Origin: Sphingobium sp. WTD-1
Lineage (GTDB): Bacteria; Pseudomonadota; Alphaproteobacteria; Sphingomonadales; Sphingomonadaceae
Length of the DNA stretch: 64,000 bases
Assembly: GCF_030128825.1 (NCBI RefSeq)
Contig: NZ_CP119127.1
Span: 4,329,501 to 4,393,500 of the forward strand
Direction: 5' to 3'
How positions within the stretch are numbered: position 1 is the first letter of the stretch; every line of letters starts with the position of its first letter. The notes below the pieces were generated by a model that was given only the letters and a program-made list of their open reading frames with translations, ran no database searches and was not told the DNA's origin. The position numbers were made by a program, and so were the translations under genes. Shown in pieces: positions 1-8,548 of this stretch.

Positions 1-243
1 ACTGGCGATCAGTTGCAGCCGATCGGGCGCGCCGGCGATCAGGTCCGCGTCGATCTGGTCGCTGATGCAGGGCACCAGCACGTCGCACTGCGCCATGGCG
101 GCGGCGAGTTCGGCCCGGTTCATGGGGATGTCCCCCGTGTTGAAGCTGGCGTCGAACAGTTCGGCCATGCGCGCCTCCACATTGGGCGGCAGGCGGCGCG
201 TCACGATGACGCGCGGCGTTGCGGGGCGCGGTTTCCTGGCCAT
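1..243 (-). CDS. D-isomer-specific 2-hydroxyacid dehydrogenase, N-terminal fragment
   Basis: Partial gene: it starts at the ATG at 243 and runs off the left edge after 81 codons. The visible protein begins MARKPRPATPRVIVTRRLPP and continues through a segment reading CDVLVPCISDQIDADLI. This matches the N-terminal catalytic (substrate-binding) lobe of glyoxylate/hydroxypyruvate reductase-type 2-hydroxyacid dehydrogenases, which reduce 2-oxoacids with NAD(P)H. The Rossmann glycine motif and catalytic Arg/Glu/His lie outside the window, so substrate cannot be judged. It is divergent from the SH3-domain gene to its right. Confidence 0.75.
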   Translation of the reverse strand, partial: MARKPRPATPRVIVTRRLPPNVEARMAELFDASFNTGDIPMNRAELAAAMAQCDVLVPCISDQIDADLIAGAPDRLQLIAS

Positions 244-372
244 AGCATGGCCGCTATTCCCGCCTGCCCCGCCGGTCAAGCGGATATGCTGCCGCCTGCG
301 ATTGAAAGCTTGTCGCGACCGGCCGGACAAGCGTATGGAAAGACCATGGGTGATATGGGCAAAGGGTCGGGC

Positions 373-843
373 ATGAAGCGCCTGCTGCTGGGCGCGGGCA
401 TGATCGCGGCACTGACCAATATGAGCGGCGCGGCGGCGGCCCCGGCCAAGCCGGTGCCCTATTGGGCGTCGCTATCGCACGACGAGGCACGGATGCGCGT
501 CGGCCCCAGCCTCGATTACCCGTCCAACTGGGTCTATCAGCGCCGCGACCTGCCGGTGAAGGTGGTGCAGGTGCTGGGCCTATGGCGCAAGGTGGAAGAT
601 CCTGACGGTGCCCAGGGCTGGATGCATGTCCGCCTGCTGAGCGATACCGCCACCGCGATCGTTACCGCGGCGCAAGCGCCGATGCATGAGGGCGCGAGCG
701 AGACCAGCCGCACCCTGTTCCGCGCCGAAAAGGGCGTGGTCGGCCGGATCGGTTCCTGCTCAGGCGGCTGGTGCGCGTTCGACGTGAAGGGCCAGAAGGG
801 CTTCGTGAAGGCCAGCGACCTGTGGGGCGCCACCAGCGGCTGA
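373..843 (+). CDS. Exported bacterial SH3-domain protein
   Basis: A 156-residue protein with an N-terminal signal peptide (MKRLLLGAGMIAAL, alanine-rich cleavage region near residue 23). The mature part has two SH3-like repeats: one reads RMRVGPSLDYPSNWVYQRR and then VLGLWRKVEDPDGAQGWMH, the other ends CAFDVKGQKGFVKASDLWG. This is the layout of the SH3_4 (formerly DUF1058) family of periplasmic proteins, thought to bind cell-wall peptides. I chose the ATG at 373 because it begins a clean signal peptide; an in-frame ATG at 346 would add nine residues. No enzymatic motif is visible, and partners are unknown. Confidence 0.8.
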   Translation: MKRLLLGAGMIAALTNMSGAAAAPAKPVPYWASLSHDEARMRVGPSLDYPSNWVYQRRDLPVKVVQVLGLWRKVEDPDGAQGWMHVRLLSDTATAIVTAAQAPMHEGASETSRTLFRAEKGVVGRIGSCSGGWCAFDVKGQKGFVKASDLWGATSG

Positions 844-1163
844 ACCCGGTGCGGCAAAATAGGACATGCCGCGCTTAACTTCGCATATTTCCCGCACATC
901 CTGACATTTTCGTGTCGATGATGGCAATTGTCGTGCGCGGCCGTGGATGGGCGCAGACGATGGGAAAGAGCCGGCGACGGTATAGCGGAAAGCGGGCACT
1001 GTAGGACAGATGCCACCGCCCCGGTGCCATCGCCCCTAAGGAGTTTCCGCCATCGGCCATCCGGAATAGCCCGATTGTTTCGCACCCGACATCGTCATAG
1101 CAATCCGCTTGTCGCAGCGCGCCGGGATTGGCCCCGGCACCTGCCTGAACATGGGGGACAGCG
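844..1163. other. Intergenic stretch without a recognisable gene
   Basis: 320 bases between the SH3 gene and the Tat-exported protein gene. I see no tRNA, no strong terminator and no reading frame with a credible start and codon use. It presumably holds the promoter of the 1164-2892 gene pair. Confidence 0.5.
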
Positions 1164-2315
1164 ATGGCTTGGAGCAGGCGCGCGTTCATCGGCGCAACGG
1201 CAGCATCGGTCACAGGCCTGTCCCTGATACCGGGCCTGATACCAGCCAGGGCGAATGCGCAGGCGAACCGGCAAAAAACCTATGGCGTAGTCGAAATCCG
1301 ACGGGGCGGAATGAGCGTCGCAGCCTATCGGTTCGACCGCGACCGGCTGGGCCAACGAAGGCTTTCGGGCTTCGAGCGCATGGCGCCGGAACCCAGCGGC
1401 AAGGCCTTCGTGGAAACCGAACTGGCCAGCCCGCTCGGCCCCGCAGCGGACGATGCCATGGCCGCCCAGAGCGTCGACATCGTGGCCGGCCATATCGAGC
1501 GGCTGAAGTCCCAGCATGGATTGCAGACCAGCGACATTGCCGTACTGGTTTCAGGCGGCCTTATCGATTTCGCGCCGGGCCGGGTGGAGCAGTTCATCGC
1601 CGCCCTGCCCGCACGAACGGGCATCACCCCCGAAATCATCTCGATCAAGGATCAGGCGCGGCTGGGCTATGACTGGATCGTGCGCCCCGCCGACCGCCGC
1701 AGCGTGATGCACGTCAACATCGCCAGCGGCACTATCAAGGGCGGCTATTATGACCAGCATGGCCAGTTTGTCGCCCTTTCGGCGCCCTATGGACCCAAGA
1801 CGATGGCCGGCGCGGTCAAGCTTCGCTGGCCGGACGTCCGCACCGCCACCGTCGGTCAAAGGGCATCGGAATTTTACGGCGACACCGTCGCGCCGGTGCT
1901 GGCGCCACAGATTGCAACGGAACCCCCACCCCGGCAACGCCCGACCGTCTATCTGACGGGAGGGATCGTGACGGCAACCGCTGTGATCTTCCGCCCGAAG
2001 GCCATTCTCTCCCCGCATCAATGGGTGGAGATGCAACCCGATGATTTTGCGAAGCTGCTCGGCCTGATTGCAAGCGGCACCCCTTATGGTGGGCCATTGC
2101 CCGCGACCCTGACCGGCGATGAAGGCGACCGCGTGCGCGACGCCCTACGCCGGGTGCGGAACAGCTTCAATCCGCATGAACTCGCAGCCGGGGCCGCCAT
2201 CGGCGATGGGCTGGCCCGGCAGTTACGCTTTGACCAGCGCACCAGGCTGGCGCTGCCCCATCTGGCCGGCACCCAGATCTGGGTCTCGCAATATCTGCTC
2301 GAAAAATTCGGCTGA
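1164..2315 (+). CDS. Tat-exported protein with a Ppx/GppA-like (actin-fold) layout
   Basis: 383 residues. The N-terminus MAWSRRAFIGATAASVTG has the twin-arginine pattern and is followed by a hydrophobic segment and an AxA-type site near residue 32, so export to the periplasm is likely. The mature part suggests an acetate/sugar kinase-Hsp70-actin fold of the exopolyphosphatase type: a phosphate-1-like strand (TYGVVEIRRGGMSVAAYRF), a second loop reading VNIASGTIKGGYY, and an adenosine-type loop VYLTGGIVTATA. The acidic residues of active Ppx enzymes are not clearly present. The CAP-domain gene follows 40 bases downstream on the same strand. Function is unknown; the fold assignment is inference from weak motifs. 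Confidence 0.6.
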   Translation: MAWSRRAFIGATAASVTGLSLIPGLIPARANAQANRQKTYGVVEIRRGGMSVAAYRFDRDRLGQRRLSGFERMAPEPSGKAFVETELASPLGPAADDAMAAQSVDIVAGHIERLKSQHGLQTSDIAVLVSGGLIDFAPGRVEQFIAALPARTGITPEIISIKDQARLGYDWIVRPADRRSVMHVNIASGTIKGGYYDQHGQFVALSAPYGPKTMAGAVKLRWPDVRTATVGQRASEFYGDTVAPVLAPQIATEPPPRQRPTVYLTGGIVTATAVIFRPKAILSPHQWVEMQPDDFAKLLGLIASGTPYGGPLPATLTGDEGDRVRDALRRVRNSFNPHELAAGAAIGDGLARQLRFDQRTRLALPHLAGTQIWVSQYLLEKFG

Positions 2316-2355
2316 TGCCCCGCGCCCGATCCACCATCAGAGCAAGGAGAGGTTG

Positions 2356-2892
2356 ATGATCCTGGAGCATCTCACGCGCGCCTCCGTACGGCGGTCTGCT
2401 GCCATTATGCTGGCCCTTGCCATTGCGCTGCCGGCGCAGGCCCAGAACCGGCTCGACAATTTCGACCAGCGCATCCTTGCCGCCCATAATGCGGAACGGG
2501 GACAGATTGGCGTGCCCAATCTCAGTTGGAGCCCTGCGCTCGCCGCCGACGCGGCGCGATGGGGCGCCAATCTCCAGACGCTGAGCTATCTCGAACATGA
2601 TGGTTCGCTGGTCGCCGAGGGCGAGAATCTGTGGCGGGGCAGCAAGGGCGCTTATACGCCAGAAGACATGGTCACGATGTGGATCGACGAGAAGGCGGCG
2701 TTCAAGAACGGCCTGTTCACCGACGTCAGCACCTCGGGCCAGTGGGAAGATGTCGGCCATTATACGCAGGTGATCTGGCGCAACACGGCGCAGGTGGGAT
2801 GCGCGCTCGTCACCGTGGCCAGCGGAGAGGATGAGGTGCTGGTCTGTCGCTATCTGGACGGTGGCAATGTCACCGGCCAGACGACCTACTGA
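2356..2892 (+). CDS. Secreted CAP-domain (SCP/PR-1) protein
   Basis: 178 residues with a signal peptide ending near ALPAQAQ (residue 30). The CAP signature is complete: HNAERGQIGVPNLSWSPAL at the start of the domain, an AEGENLW segment, the GHYTQVIWRNTAQVGC core, and the terminal LVCRYLDGGNVTGQ loop with a second cysteine. Bacterial CAP proteins act outside the membrane, and for most the target is unknown. The ATG at 2356 follows an AGGAGAGG ribosome site. It probably shares a transcript with the Tat-exported protein upstream and converges on the TonB receptor gene. Confidence 0.85.
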   Translation: MILEHLTRASVRRSAAIMLALAIALPAQAQNRLDNFDQRILAAHNAERGQIGVPNLSWSPALAADAARWGANLQTLSYLEHDGSLVAEGENLWRGSKGAYTPEDMVTMWIDEKAAFKNGLFTDVSTSGQWEDVGHYTQVIWRNTAQVGCALVTVASGEDEVLVCRYLDGGNVTGQTTY

Positions 2893-2955
2893 TCGCTTTG
2901 CGAGATCGTGCCGCGCCTCCCCGCGCCTGTCGCGCAGGGAGGGGCAGCTTTCCCG

Positions 2956-5076
2956 TCAGAAGTCGACCGTGGCCGAAAGCCAGAGGCGGCGCCCTTCCGG
3001 GTTGATCGAATAGGCCGGGGTCCAGGCGGTCGTCGTGCCGGTCTGATAGGGCACATAGACTGCATAGTCGGTGTCGAGGATGTTGTAGAGCGTCGCCGAC
3101 AGGCGGAAGGCCGGCGCGATCTGGTAGGAACCGCCCAGGTGGAAGACTTCATAGCTGCGGAAGTCGCCCACGGCGCTCTGTTGCGCATTGGCGCCGCGAT
3201 AACGGCTGGAGCGGATTTCGGCGCGGGTCCAGACGCTCGCCTTGTCACCCAGCTTCCAGCGCAGATTGCCGTTCAGCATATGCTTGGGCATGCCAATCAG
3301 CGGCAGCCCCTCTTCCGCGCCGCTCAGCTGCTCGGTCTCGGTATAGGTATAGTTGGCCGTCAGCGACAGGGCGGGCGTCAGGGCGAAACGGGTTGCCACC
3401 TCGACGCCGCGGGTGCGGGCCTTGTCGATGTTGATCGACTGGCTGAACAGGTCGACGGTCGGGAACGGGCCGACATCCAGACAGCCGGGGCGATTGGGAT
3501 TGCCTGAAAACTGGCAGTTGGGGATGCCCGGACCGCTGGCGATCTTGTCGGTGAAGTCATTGTTGAACAGGGTGACATTGCCGCTGAAGAAGCCGTCGCC
3601 ATCATAATAGAGGCCTGCTTCATAGCTGGTGCTGGTTTCCGGCTTCAGCCCCGGCGTGCCGAGCAGCGGGATGCGCCCCTGCCCGCCAAAGCCGATGATA
3701 CCCTCGGCAATCTGTTCGACGCGTGGCGTCTTGAAGCCGCGGCTGACGCCGCCCTTCAGGGTCAGCGCATCATTGATGTTCCACACCGCATAGGCGCGCG
3801 GCGACCATTTGTCGCCGAAGGTCGAGTGATTGTCATAGCGCGCGCCGCCGGTGATGTTGAAGCCGTTGGTCACGGTCAGCGTCGCTTCGGCAAAGCCCGC
3901 CCATTGGGTGAACTTGAACGGCTCGGGCGCCACGCCCTCGACCATCCGCGCCTTCCAATATTGGCCGCCGACGGTGAAGGCGATCGCGCCGACCTTGCCG
4001 GCAAAGCGGGAATCGATGATGTCGTTGCGCGCCTCCAGCGTGCGCGGGCTGCCCGGCACCGCGCCCGGCGTGCCATTGGGGATCAGGCGGCCGATCGTTT
4101 CAGTCTCGTTGCGGGTCAGGGTGGTGTCGAGCTGGCCGAAGCCCATGCGCCAGCTATGCGCGATCACATAGTTGCTGCGGTTGAACCGCTGTTCGGGGGC
4201 ATAGCCGCCCGACCCCAGCGTGCCGAGCTGGCCCCGGCTATTGTCATAGCTTTGTTCGTTGCGATCATATTCGAACCACAGGTCATGATCGGCATGGGGC
4301 GTCAGCGTCAGCCGGCCGCCATAATTATAGATGTCGGATTCCACCGGGTTACGGCCCAAGGTCAGCGCCGGATCGCCGGGGATCTCGATGTCGGATCCGG
4401 CGCGGTGGAAGATGCTGCCCCGCAGGGTCAGGCCGGCCAGCCCCTTGATGATCGGCCCCTGGGCAAAGCCGTTGACCGATTGGATATTGCCGAAGCGGTC
4501 ATCGCCCTGGATCGTGCTTTCGGCGGTGGCGGTGCCGACCCAGCGATCGCCGACCTTGCGGGTGATGATGTTGACGACGCCGCCCATCGCGTCCGAGCCA
4601 TAGAGGGTGGACATCGGGCCGCGCACCACCTCGATCCGGTCGATCGCGGAGAAGGGCGGCAGGAAGCTGGTGGAGGTTTCGCCAAAGCCGTTGGGCGTGA
4701 CGCCGCCGGGCGCATTCTGGCGCCGGCCGTCGATCAGCACCAGCGTATAGTCGCTGGGCATGCCGCGGATCGAGATGTTGAGGCCGCCGGTCTTGCCCGC
4801 TTCGCCGCCGACATCGACGCCCTGCACATCCTGCAGCGCTTCGGCCAGGCTGCCGAACCGCTTTTCCTGCAATTCCTCGCGGCCCAGCACGGTGATGCTG
4901 GCCGGTGCCTCGATGATATTCTGTTCATAGCCGGCCGCGGTGACGACGATCGCGCTCGACTGCGCATCGGCATCGGGCGCCTGCGCCTGCGCCGCGACGG
5001 GCAGCGCCAGCGCACCGATCAGGGCAGCGCCCCCCAGCAGATGGGCACGCGTCGAGAAGATTGCAGGAAATGGCAT
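2956..5076 (-). CDS. TonB-dependent outer-membrane receptor
   Basis: 706 residues, the usual length for the family. It has a signal peptide ending in PVAAQAQA, a TonB-box-like SAIVVTAAG stretch, a plug domain (SLAEALQDVQGVDVGG, SIRGMPSDYTLVLIDGRR, RIEVVRGPMSTLYGSDAMGG) and a C-terminal beta-barrel ending in LWLSATVDF with a terminal aromatic residue. The plug resembles the FepA/CirA siderophore-receptor group. Substrate is not determinable, but an inverted repeat just upstream of the start would suit iron-responsive control. It is transcribed away from acnB. Confidence 0.93.
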   Translation of the reverse strand: MPFPAIFSTRAHLLGGAALIGALALPVAAQAQAPDADAQSSAIVVTAAGYEQNIIEAPASITVLGREELQEKRFGSLAEALQDVQGVDVGGEAGKTGGLNISIRGMPSDYTLVLIDGRRQNAPGGVTPNGFGETSTSFLPPFSAIDRIEVVRGPMSTLYGSDAMGGVVNIITRKVGDRWVGTATAESTIQGDDRFGNIQSVNGFAQGPIIKGLAGLTLRGSIFHRAGSDIEIPGDPALTLGRNPVESDIYNYGGRLTLTPHADHDLWFEYDRNEQSYDNSRGQLGTLGSGGYAPEQRFNRSNYVIAHSWRMGFGQLDTTLTRNETETIGRLIPNGTPGAVPGSPRTLEARNDIIDSRFAGKVGAIAFTVGGQYWKARMVEGVAPEPFKFTQWAGFAEATLTVTNGFNITGGARYDNHSTFGDKWSPRAYAVWNINDALTLKGGVSRGFKTPRVEQIAEGIIGFGGQGRIPLLGTPGLKPETSTSYEAGLYYDGDGFFSGNVTLFNNDFTDKIASGPGIPNCQFSGNPNRPGCLDVGPFPTVDLFSQSINIDKARTRGVEVATRFALTPALSLTANYTYTETEQLSGAEEGLPLIGMPKHMLNGNLRWKLGDKASVWTRAEIRSSRYRGANAQQSAVGDFRSYEVFHLGGSYQIAPAFRLSATLYNILDTDYAVYVPYQTGTTTAWTPAYSINPEGRRLWLSATVDF

Positions 5077-5097
5077 GTCAGACCCCCATTGAAATAA

Positions 5098-5118
5098 TAG
5101 TGCGACTTAGTCGCATTA
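5098..5118. promoter_or_regulatory. Candidate Fur-like operator upstream of the TonB receptor
   Basis: A perfect inverted repeat TGCGACTTAGTCGCA (5101-5115; 6-base arms, 3-base spacer) with partial symmetry beyond it, centred about 32 bases upstream of the receptor start. Position and form suit a repressor site; assignment to Fur, or to another metal regulator, is inference. Confidence 0.45.
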
Positions 5119-5515
5119 GAATTGCAGGGCTGATGTGGAGGAAGAGGATAGCGGTCAATCATCGAGGGCGCCACTGGCCGACCGCGCAACAATTTCTCAC
5201 AATTGCGACACCGGTCGAGCGCACGATTCTTCTTCACGGGACATGTTGGAGCCACTTGGGCAACATAAGACGGGTTGTGGACATCATGGCGGCACCCAAT
5301 ATCCGTCTTGGCCACCGCCTGCCGCTACGGATCGGGGCCAGCCCTTACGCAGCCACCGCCGGAGCGATCCGGATCGGCGCATCCGGGCCAATTGGGCAGC
5401 TTGCAAGCCGGGCCATCTTGGCCTACGCGCGACCCGTCACCGCCCCAGGTCGGTCCATAAAGCCGTCCGGTGGTGCCGCGCCCGGATTCATACACTTTAT
5501 GGCATTGGATTTATA
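5119..5515. other. Leader/promoter region of aconitase gene
   Basis: About 400 bases between the operator and acnB. The acnB frame stays open upstream to 5135, but the added 127 codons have no family resemblance, so I treat them as untranslated. No RNA gene or riboswitch was recognised. Confidence 0.4.
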
Positions 5516-8281
5516 ATGAGCATCTACCTGGATTATCTGGCCGAAATCGACAGCAGGAAAGTCCAGGGGCTCGCGCCCAAGCCGATCGACGACGGCGCCC
5601 TCGTCGCCGAACTCATCACCCTGATCCAGGACGCGGGCAGCGAACATCGCGCCGACGCGCTCAAATTCTTCATCTACAACACCCTGCCCGGCACCACCAG
5701 CGCCGCCGGCGTGAAGGCCGACTTCCTCAAGAAGATCGTGCTGGGCGACGTCACCGTCGCGGAAATCACCCCCGCCTTCGCGCTGGAACTGCTCAGCCAC
5801 ATGAAGGGCGGCCCCTCGATCGCCGTGCTGCTCGACATTGCGCTGGGCGATGACGCGGCGCTGGCCGTCCAGGCGGGCGACGTCCTGAAGACTCAGGTCT
5901 TCCTCTACGACGCCGACATGTTCCGCCTGCGCGATGCCTTCGCGGCCGGCAATGCCGTCGCCAAGGACGTGCTGGAAAGCTATGCCAAGGCCGAATTCTT
6001 CACCAAGCTTCCCGAGGTCGAGGACGAGATCAAGGTCGTGACCTTCATCGCCGGCGAAGGCGATATCTCGACCGACCTGCTCTCGCCGGGCAACCAGGCC
6101 CACTCGCGCTCGGACCGCGAACTGCACGGCCTGTGCATGATCTCGCCCGAGGCGCAGCAGGAAATCGTTGCCCTGAAGGCCCAGCATCCCGACGCGCGCG
6201 TCATGCTGATCGCCGAGAAGGGCACGATGGGCGTCGGCTCGTCGCGCATGTCGGGCGTCAACAATGTGGCGCTGTGGGCCGGCAAGCAGCAGAGCCCCTA
6301 TGTCCCCTTCGTCAACTATGCGCCCGTCGTCGCCGGCACCAACGGCATTTCGCCGATCTTCGCGACCACCGTGGACGTCACCGGCGGTATCGGCCTCAAC
6401 CTCAAGAACTGGGTCAAGAAGACCGATGGCGAGGGCAAGGCGATCATCAACAATGACGGCAATCCGGTGCTGGAGGAGGCCTTCTCGGTCGCGACCGGCA
6501 CGGTGCTGAAGATCGACGTCAAGAACAAGAAGCTGACCGACGAGGCCGGCAAGGAACTGGTCGACGTCGCCGCCGCCTTCACGCCCCAGAAGATGGAATT
6601 CATGAAGGCGGGCAGCAGCTACGCCATCGTCTTCGGCAAGAAGCTCCAGACCTTCGCCGCCGAAACGCTGGGCATCGAAGCGCCCAAGGTGTTCGCGCCG
6701 AACAAGGAAATCACGGTCGACGACCAGGGCCTGACCGCCGTGGAGAAGATCTTCAACCGCAACGCCGTGGGCGTGACGCCGGGCAAGATACTGCACGCCG
6801 GTTCGGACGTGCGCGTGAAGGTCAACATCGTCGGGTCGCAGGACACCACCGGGCTGATGACCGCGCAGGAACTGGAGGCGATGGCCGCCACCGTCATCTC
6901 GCCGCTGGTCGATGGTGCCTATCAGTCGGGCTGCCACACCGCGTCGGTGTGGGACAAGAAGGCCCAGGCCAACATTCCCAAGCTCATGAGCTTCATGAAC
7001 AATTTCGGCCTCATCACCGCGCGCGACCCCAAGGGCGTCTATCACGCGATGACCGACGTCATCCACAAGGTGCTGAACGACATCACCGTGGACGACTGGG
7101 CGATCATCATCGGCGGCGACAGCCACACCCGCATGTCGAAGGGCGTGGCCTTCGGCGCGGACTCGGGCACGGTAGCGCTGGCGCTGGCCACCGGCGAAGC
7201 CACCATGCCGATCCCGCAGTCGGTCAAGGTCACCTTCAAGGGCCAGATGGCGCCCTATATGGACTTCCGCGACGTCGTTCACGCCACCCAGGCGCAGATG
7301 CTCCACCAGTTCGCTGGCGAGAATGTCTTCCAGGGTCGCATCATCGAAGTCCATATCGGCACGCTGCTGGCCGACCAGGCCTTCACCTTCACCGACTGGA
7401 CCGCCGAAATGAAGGCGAAGGCGTCGATCTGCATCTCGCAGGACGAAACGCTGATCGAGTCGCTGGAAATCGCCAAGTCGCGCATCCAGATCATGATCGA
7501 CAAGGGCATGGAAAATGCCGCGGGCACGCTCAAGGGCCTGATCGCTCTGGCCGACAAGCGCATCGCCGAGATCCGCTCGGGCGAGAAGCCCGCTCTGTCG
7601 CCCGACGCCAACGCCAAATATTATGCCGAAGTCGTCGTCGATCTCGACCAGATCGACGAGCCGATGATCGCCGACCCGGACGTCAACAATGCCGACGTGT
7701 CGAAGCGCTACACCCATGACACCATCCGCCCGGTTTCCTATTATGGCGGCACCAAGAAGGTGGACCTGGGCTTCATCGGGTCGTGCATGGTCCACAAGGG
7801 CGACATGAAGATCCTGGCCCAGATGCTCAAGAACATCGAAGCCGCCGAAGGCAAGGTCGAGTTCAAGGCGCCGCTGGTTGTCGCCCCGCCGACCTACAAT
7901 ATCGTCGACGAGCTGAAGGCCGAAGGCGACTGGGACGTGCTCAAGAAGTATGCCGGCTTCGAATTCGACGACAGCCACCCCAAGAACGCCGCCCGCACCG
8001 AATATGAGAACACCCTCTATCTGGAGCGTCCGGGCTGCAACCTGTGCATGGGCAACCAGGAAAAGGCCGCGAAGGGCGACACCGTTCTCGCCACCTCGAC
8101 CCGCCTGTTCCAGGGCCGCGTGGTGGAAGATACGGCCGAGAAGAAGGGCGAATCCCTCCTCGCCTCGACCCCGCTGGTGGTGCTCTCGACGATCCTCGGC
8201 CGCACGCCCAACATGGACGAGTACAAGAAGGCGGTGGTCGGCATCGACCTCACCAAGTTCGCCCCGCCCAAGGCGGCCTGA
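5516..8281 (+). CDS. acnB: Bifunctional aconitate hydratase 2 / 2-methylisocitrate dehydratase
   Basis: 921 residues; converts citrate to isocitrate in the TCA cycle and can act in the methylcitrate cycle. The N-terminus MSIYLDYLAEIDSRKVQGLA aligns with the AcnB-specific HEAT-like domain start of the E. coli enzyme, which decides the start at 5516. The [4Fe-4S] ligands are visible as Cys757 (GSCMVHKG) and Cys841/Cys844 (PGCNLCMGNQ). The swivel and active-site regions IAEKGTMGVGSSRMSG and GGDSHTRMSKGVAFGADSG are intact. It is longer than the E. coli protein (865 residues), with extra sequence in the central part. Monocistronic, followed by two hairpins. Confidence 0.97.
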   Translation: MSIYLDYLAEIDSRKVQGLAPKPIDDGALVAELITLIQDAGSEHRADALKFFIYNTLPGTTSAAGVKADFLKKIVLGDVTVAEITPAFALELLSHMKGGPSIAVLLDIALGDDAALAVQAGDVLKTQVFLYDADMFRLRDAFAAGNAVAKDVLESYAKAEFFTKLPEVEDEIKVVTFIAGEGDISTDLLSPGNQAHSRSDRELHGLCMISPEAQQEIVALKAQHPDARVMLIAEKGTMGVGSSRMSGVNNVALWAGKQQSPYVPFVNYAPVVAGTNGISPIFATTVDVTGGIGLNLKNWVKKTDGEGKAIINNDGNPVLEEAFSVATGTVLKIDVKNKKLTDEAGKELVDVAAAFTPQKMEFMKAGSSYAIVFGKKLQTFAAETLGIEAPKVFAPNKEITVDDQGLTAVEKIFNRNAVGVTPGKILHAGSDVRVKVNIVGSQDTTGLMTAQELEAMAATVISPLVDGAYQSGCHTASVWDKKAQANIPKLMSFMNNFGLITARDPKGVYHAMTDVIHKVLNDITVDDWAIIIGGDSHTRMSKGVAFGADSGTVALALATGEATMPIPQSVKVTFKGQMAPYMDFRDVVHATQAQMLHQFAGENVFQGRIIEVHIGTLLADQAFTFTDWTAEMKAKASICISQDETLIESLEIAKSRIQIMIDKGMENAAGTLKGLIALADKRIAEIRSGEKPALSPDANAKYYAEVVVDLDQIDEPMIADPDVNNADVSKRYTHDTIRPVSYYGGTKKVDLGFIGSCMVHKGDMKILAQMLKNIEAAEGKVEFKAPLVVAPPTYNIVDELKAEGDWDVLKKYAGFEFDDSHPKNAARTEYENTLYLERPGCNLCMGNQEKAAKGDTVLATSTRLFQGRVVEDTAEKKGESLLASTPLVVLSTILGRTPNMDEYKKAVVGIDLTKFAPPKAA

Positions 8282-8286
8282 TCAAA

Positions 8287-8318
8287 GCCGCCGCCCGGTC
8301 GCAGGATCGGGCGGCGGC
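8287..8318 (+). terminator. First hairpin after acnB
   Basis: Arms GCCGCCGCCCG and CGGGCGGCGGC (11 bases, perfect) around a 10-base loop, six bases after the acnB stop. It has no T run, so it is more likely a 3' mRNA-stabilising stem than a terminator on its own. Confidence 0.6.
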
Positions 8319-8340
8319 ATCAGGAGGCAACAATTGCCGG

Positions 8341-8379
8341 AAGCGGCGCGGGACACGATCCCGCGCCGCTTTTTTTTTT
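8341..8379 (+). terminator. Rho-independent terminator of acnB
   Basis: Perfect 13-base arms (AAGCGGCGCGGGA and its complement) around the loop CACGA, merging into a run of ten T. This is the strongest intrinsic terminator in the window. Confidence 0.95.
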
Positions 8380-8548
8380 GGCCTGAGCGGGGTGAGGAAT
8401 AACGGTAGGGCGGCAAAGCGCCCATCCTCGCCGTTCAGTTCCGGCTATCCAGCGCTAGGAAGCCGACGTTCAGCTAAGACGTGGGCTGGGACTTTGCTGC
8501 CGTTCGCGGTGACTCAGAAATAGGGCAGCTTACGATAGCAGCAGTCAT

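Noticed and set aside
5135..5515. In-frame upstream extension of acnB by 127 codons
   Set aside because: The extension has no resemblance to aconitase. The known AcnB N-terminus begins at 5516.
8400..8548. Possible remnant gene or tRNA after the acnB terminator
   Set aside because: No cloverleaf, no TPsiC-like box and no frame with a start; treated as spacer.
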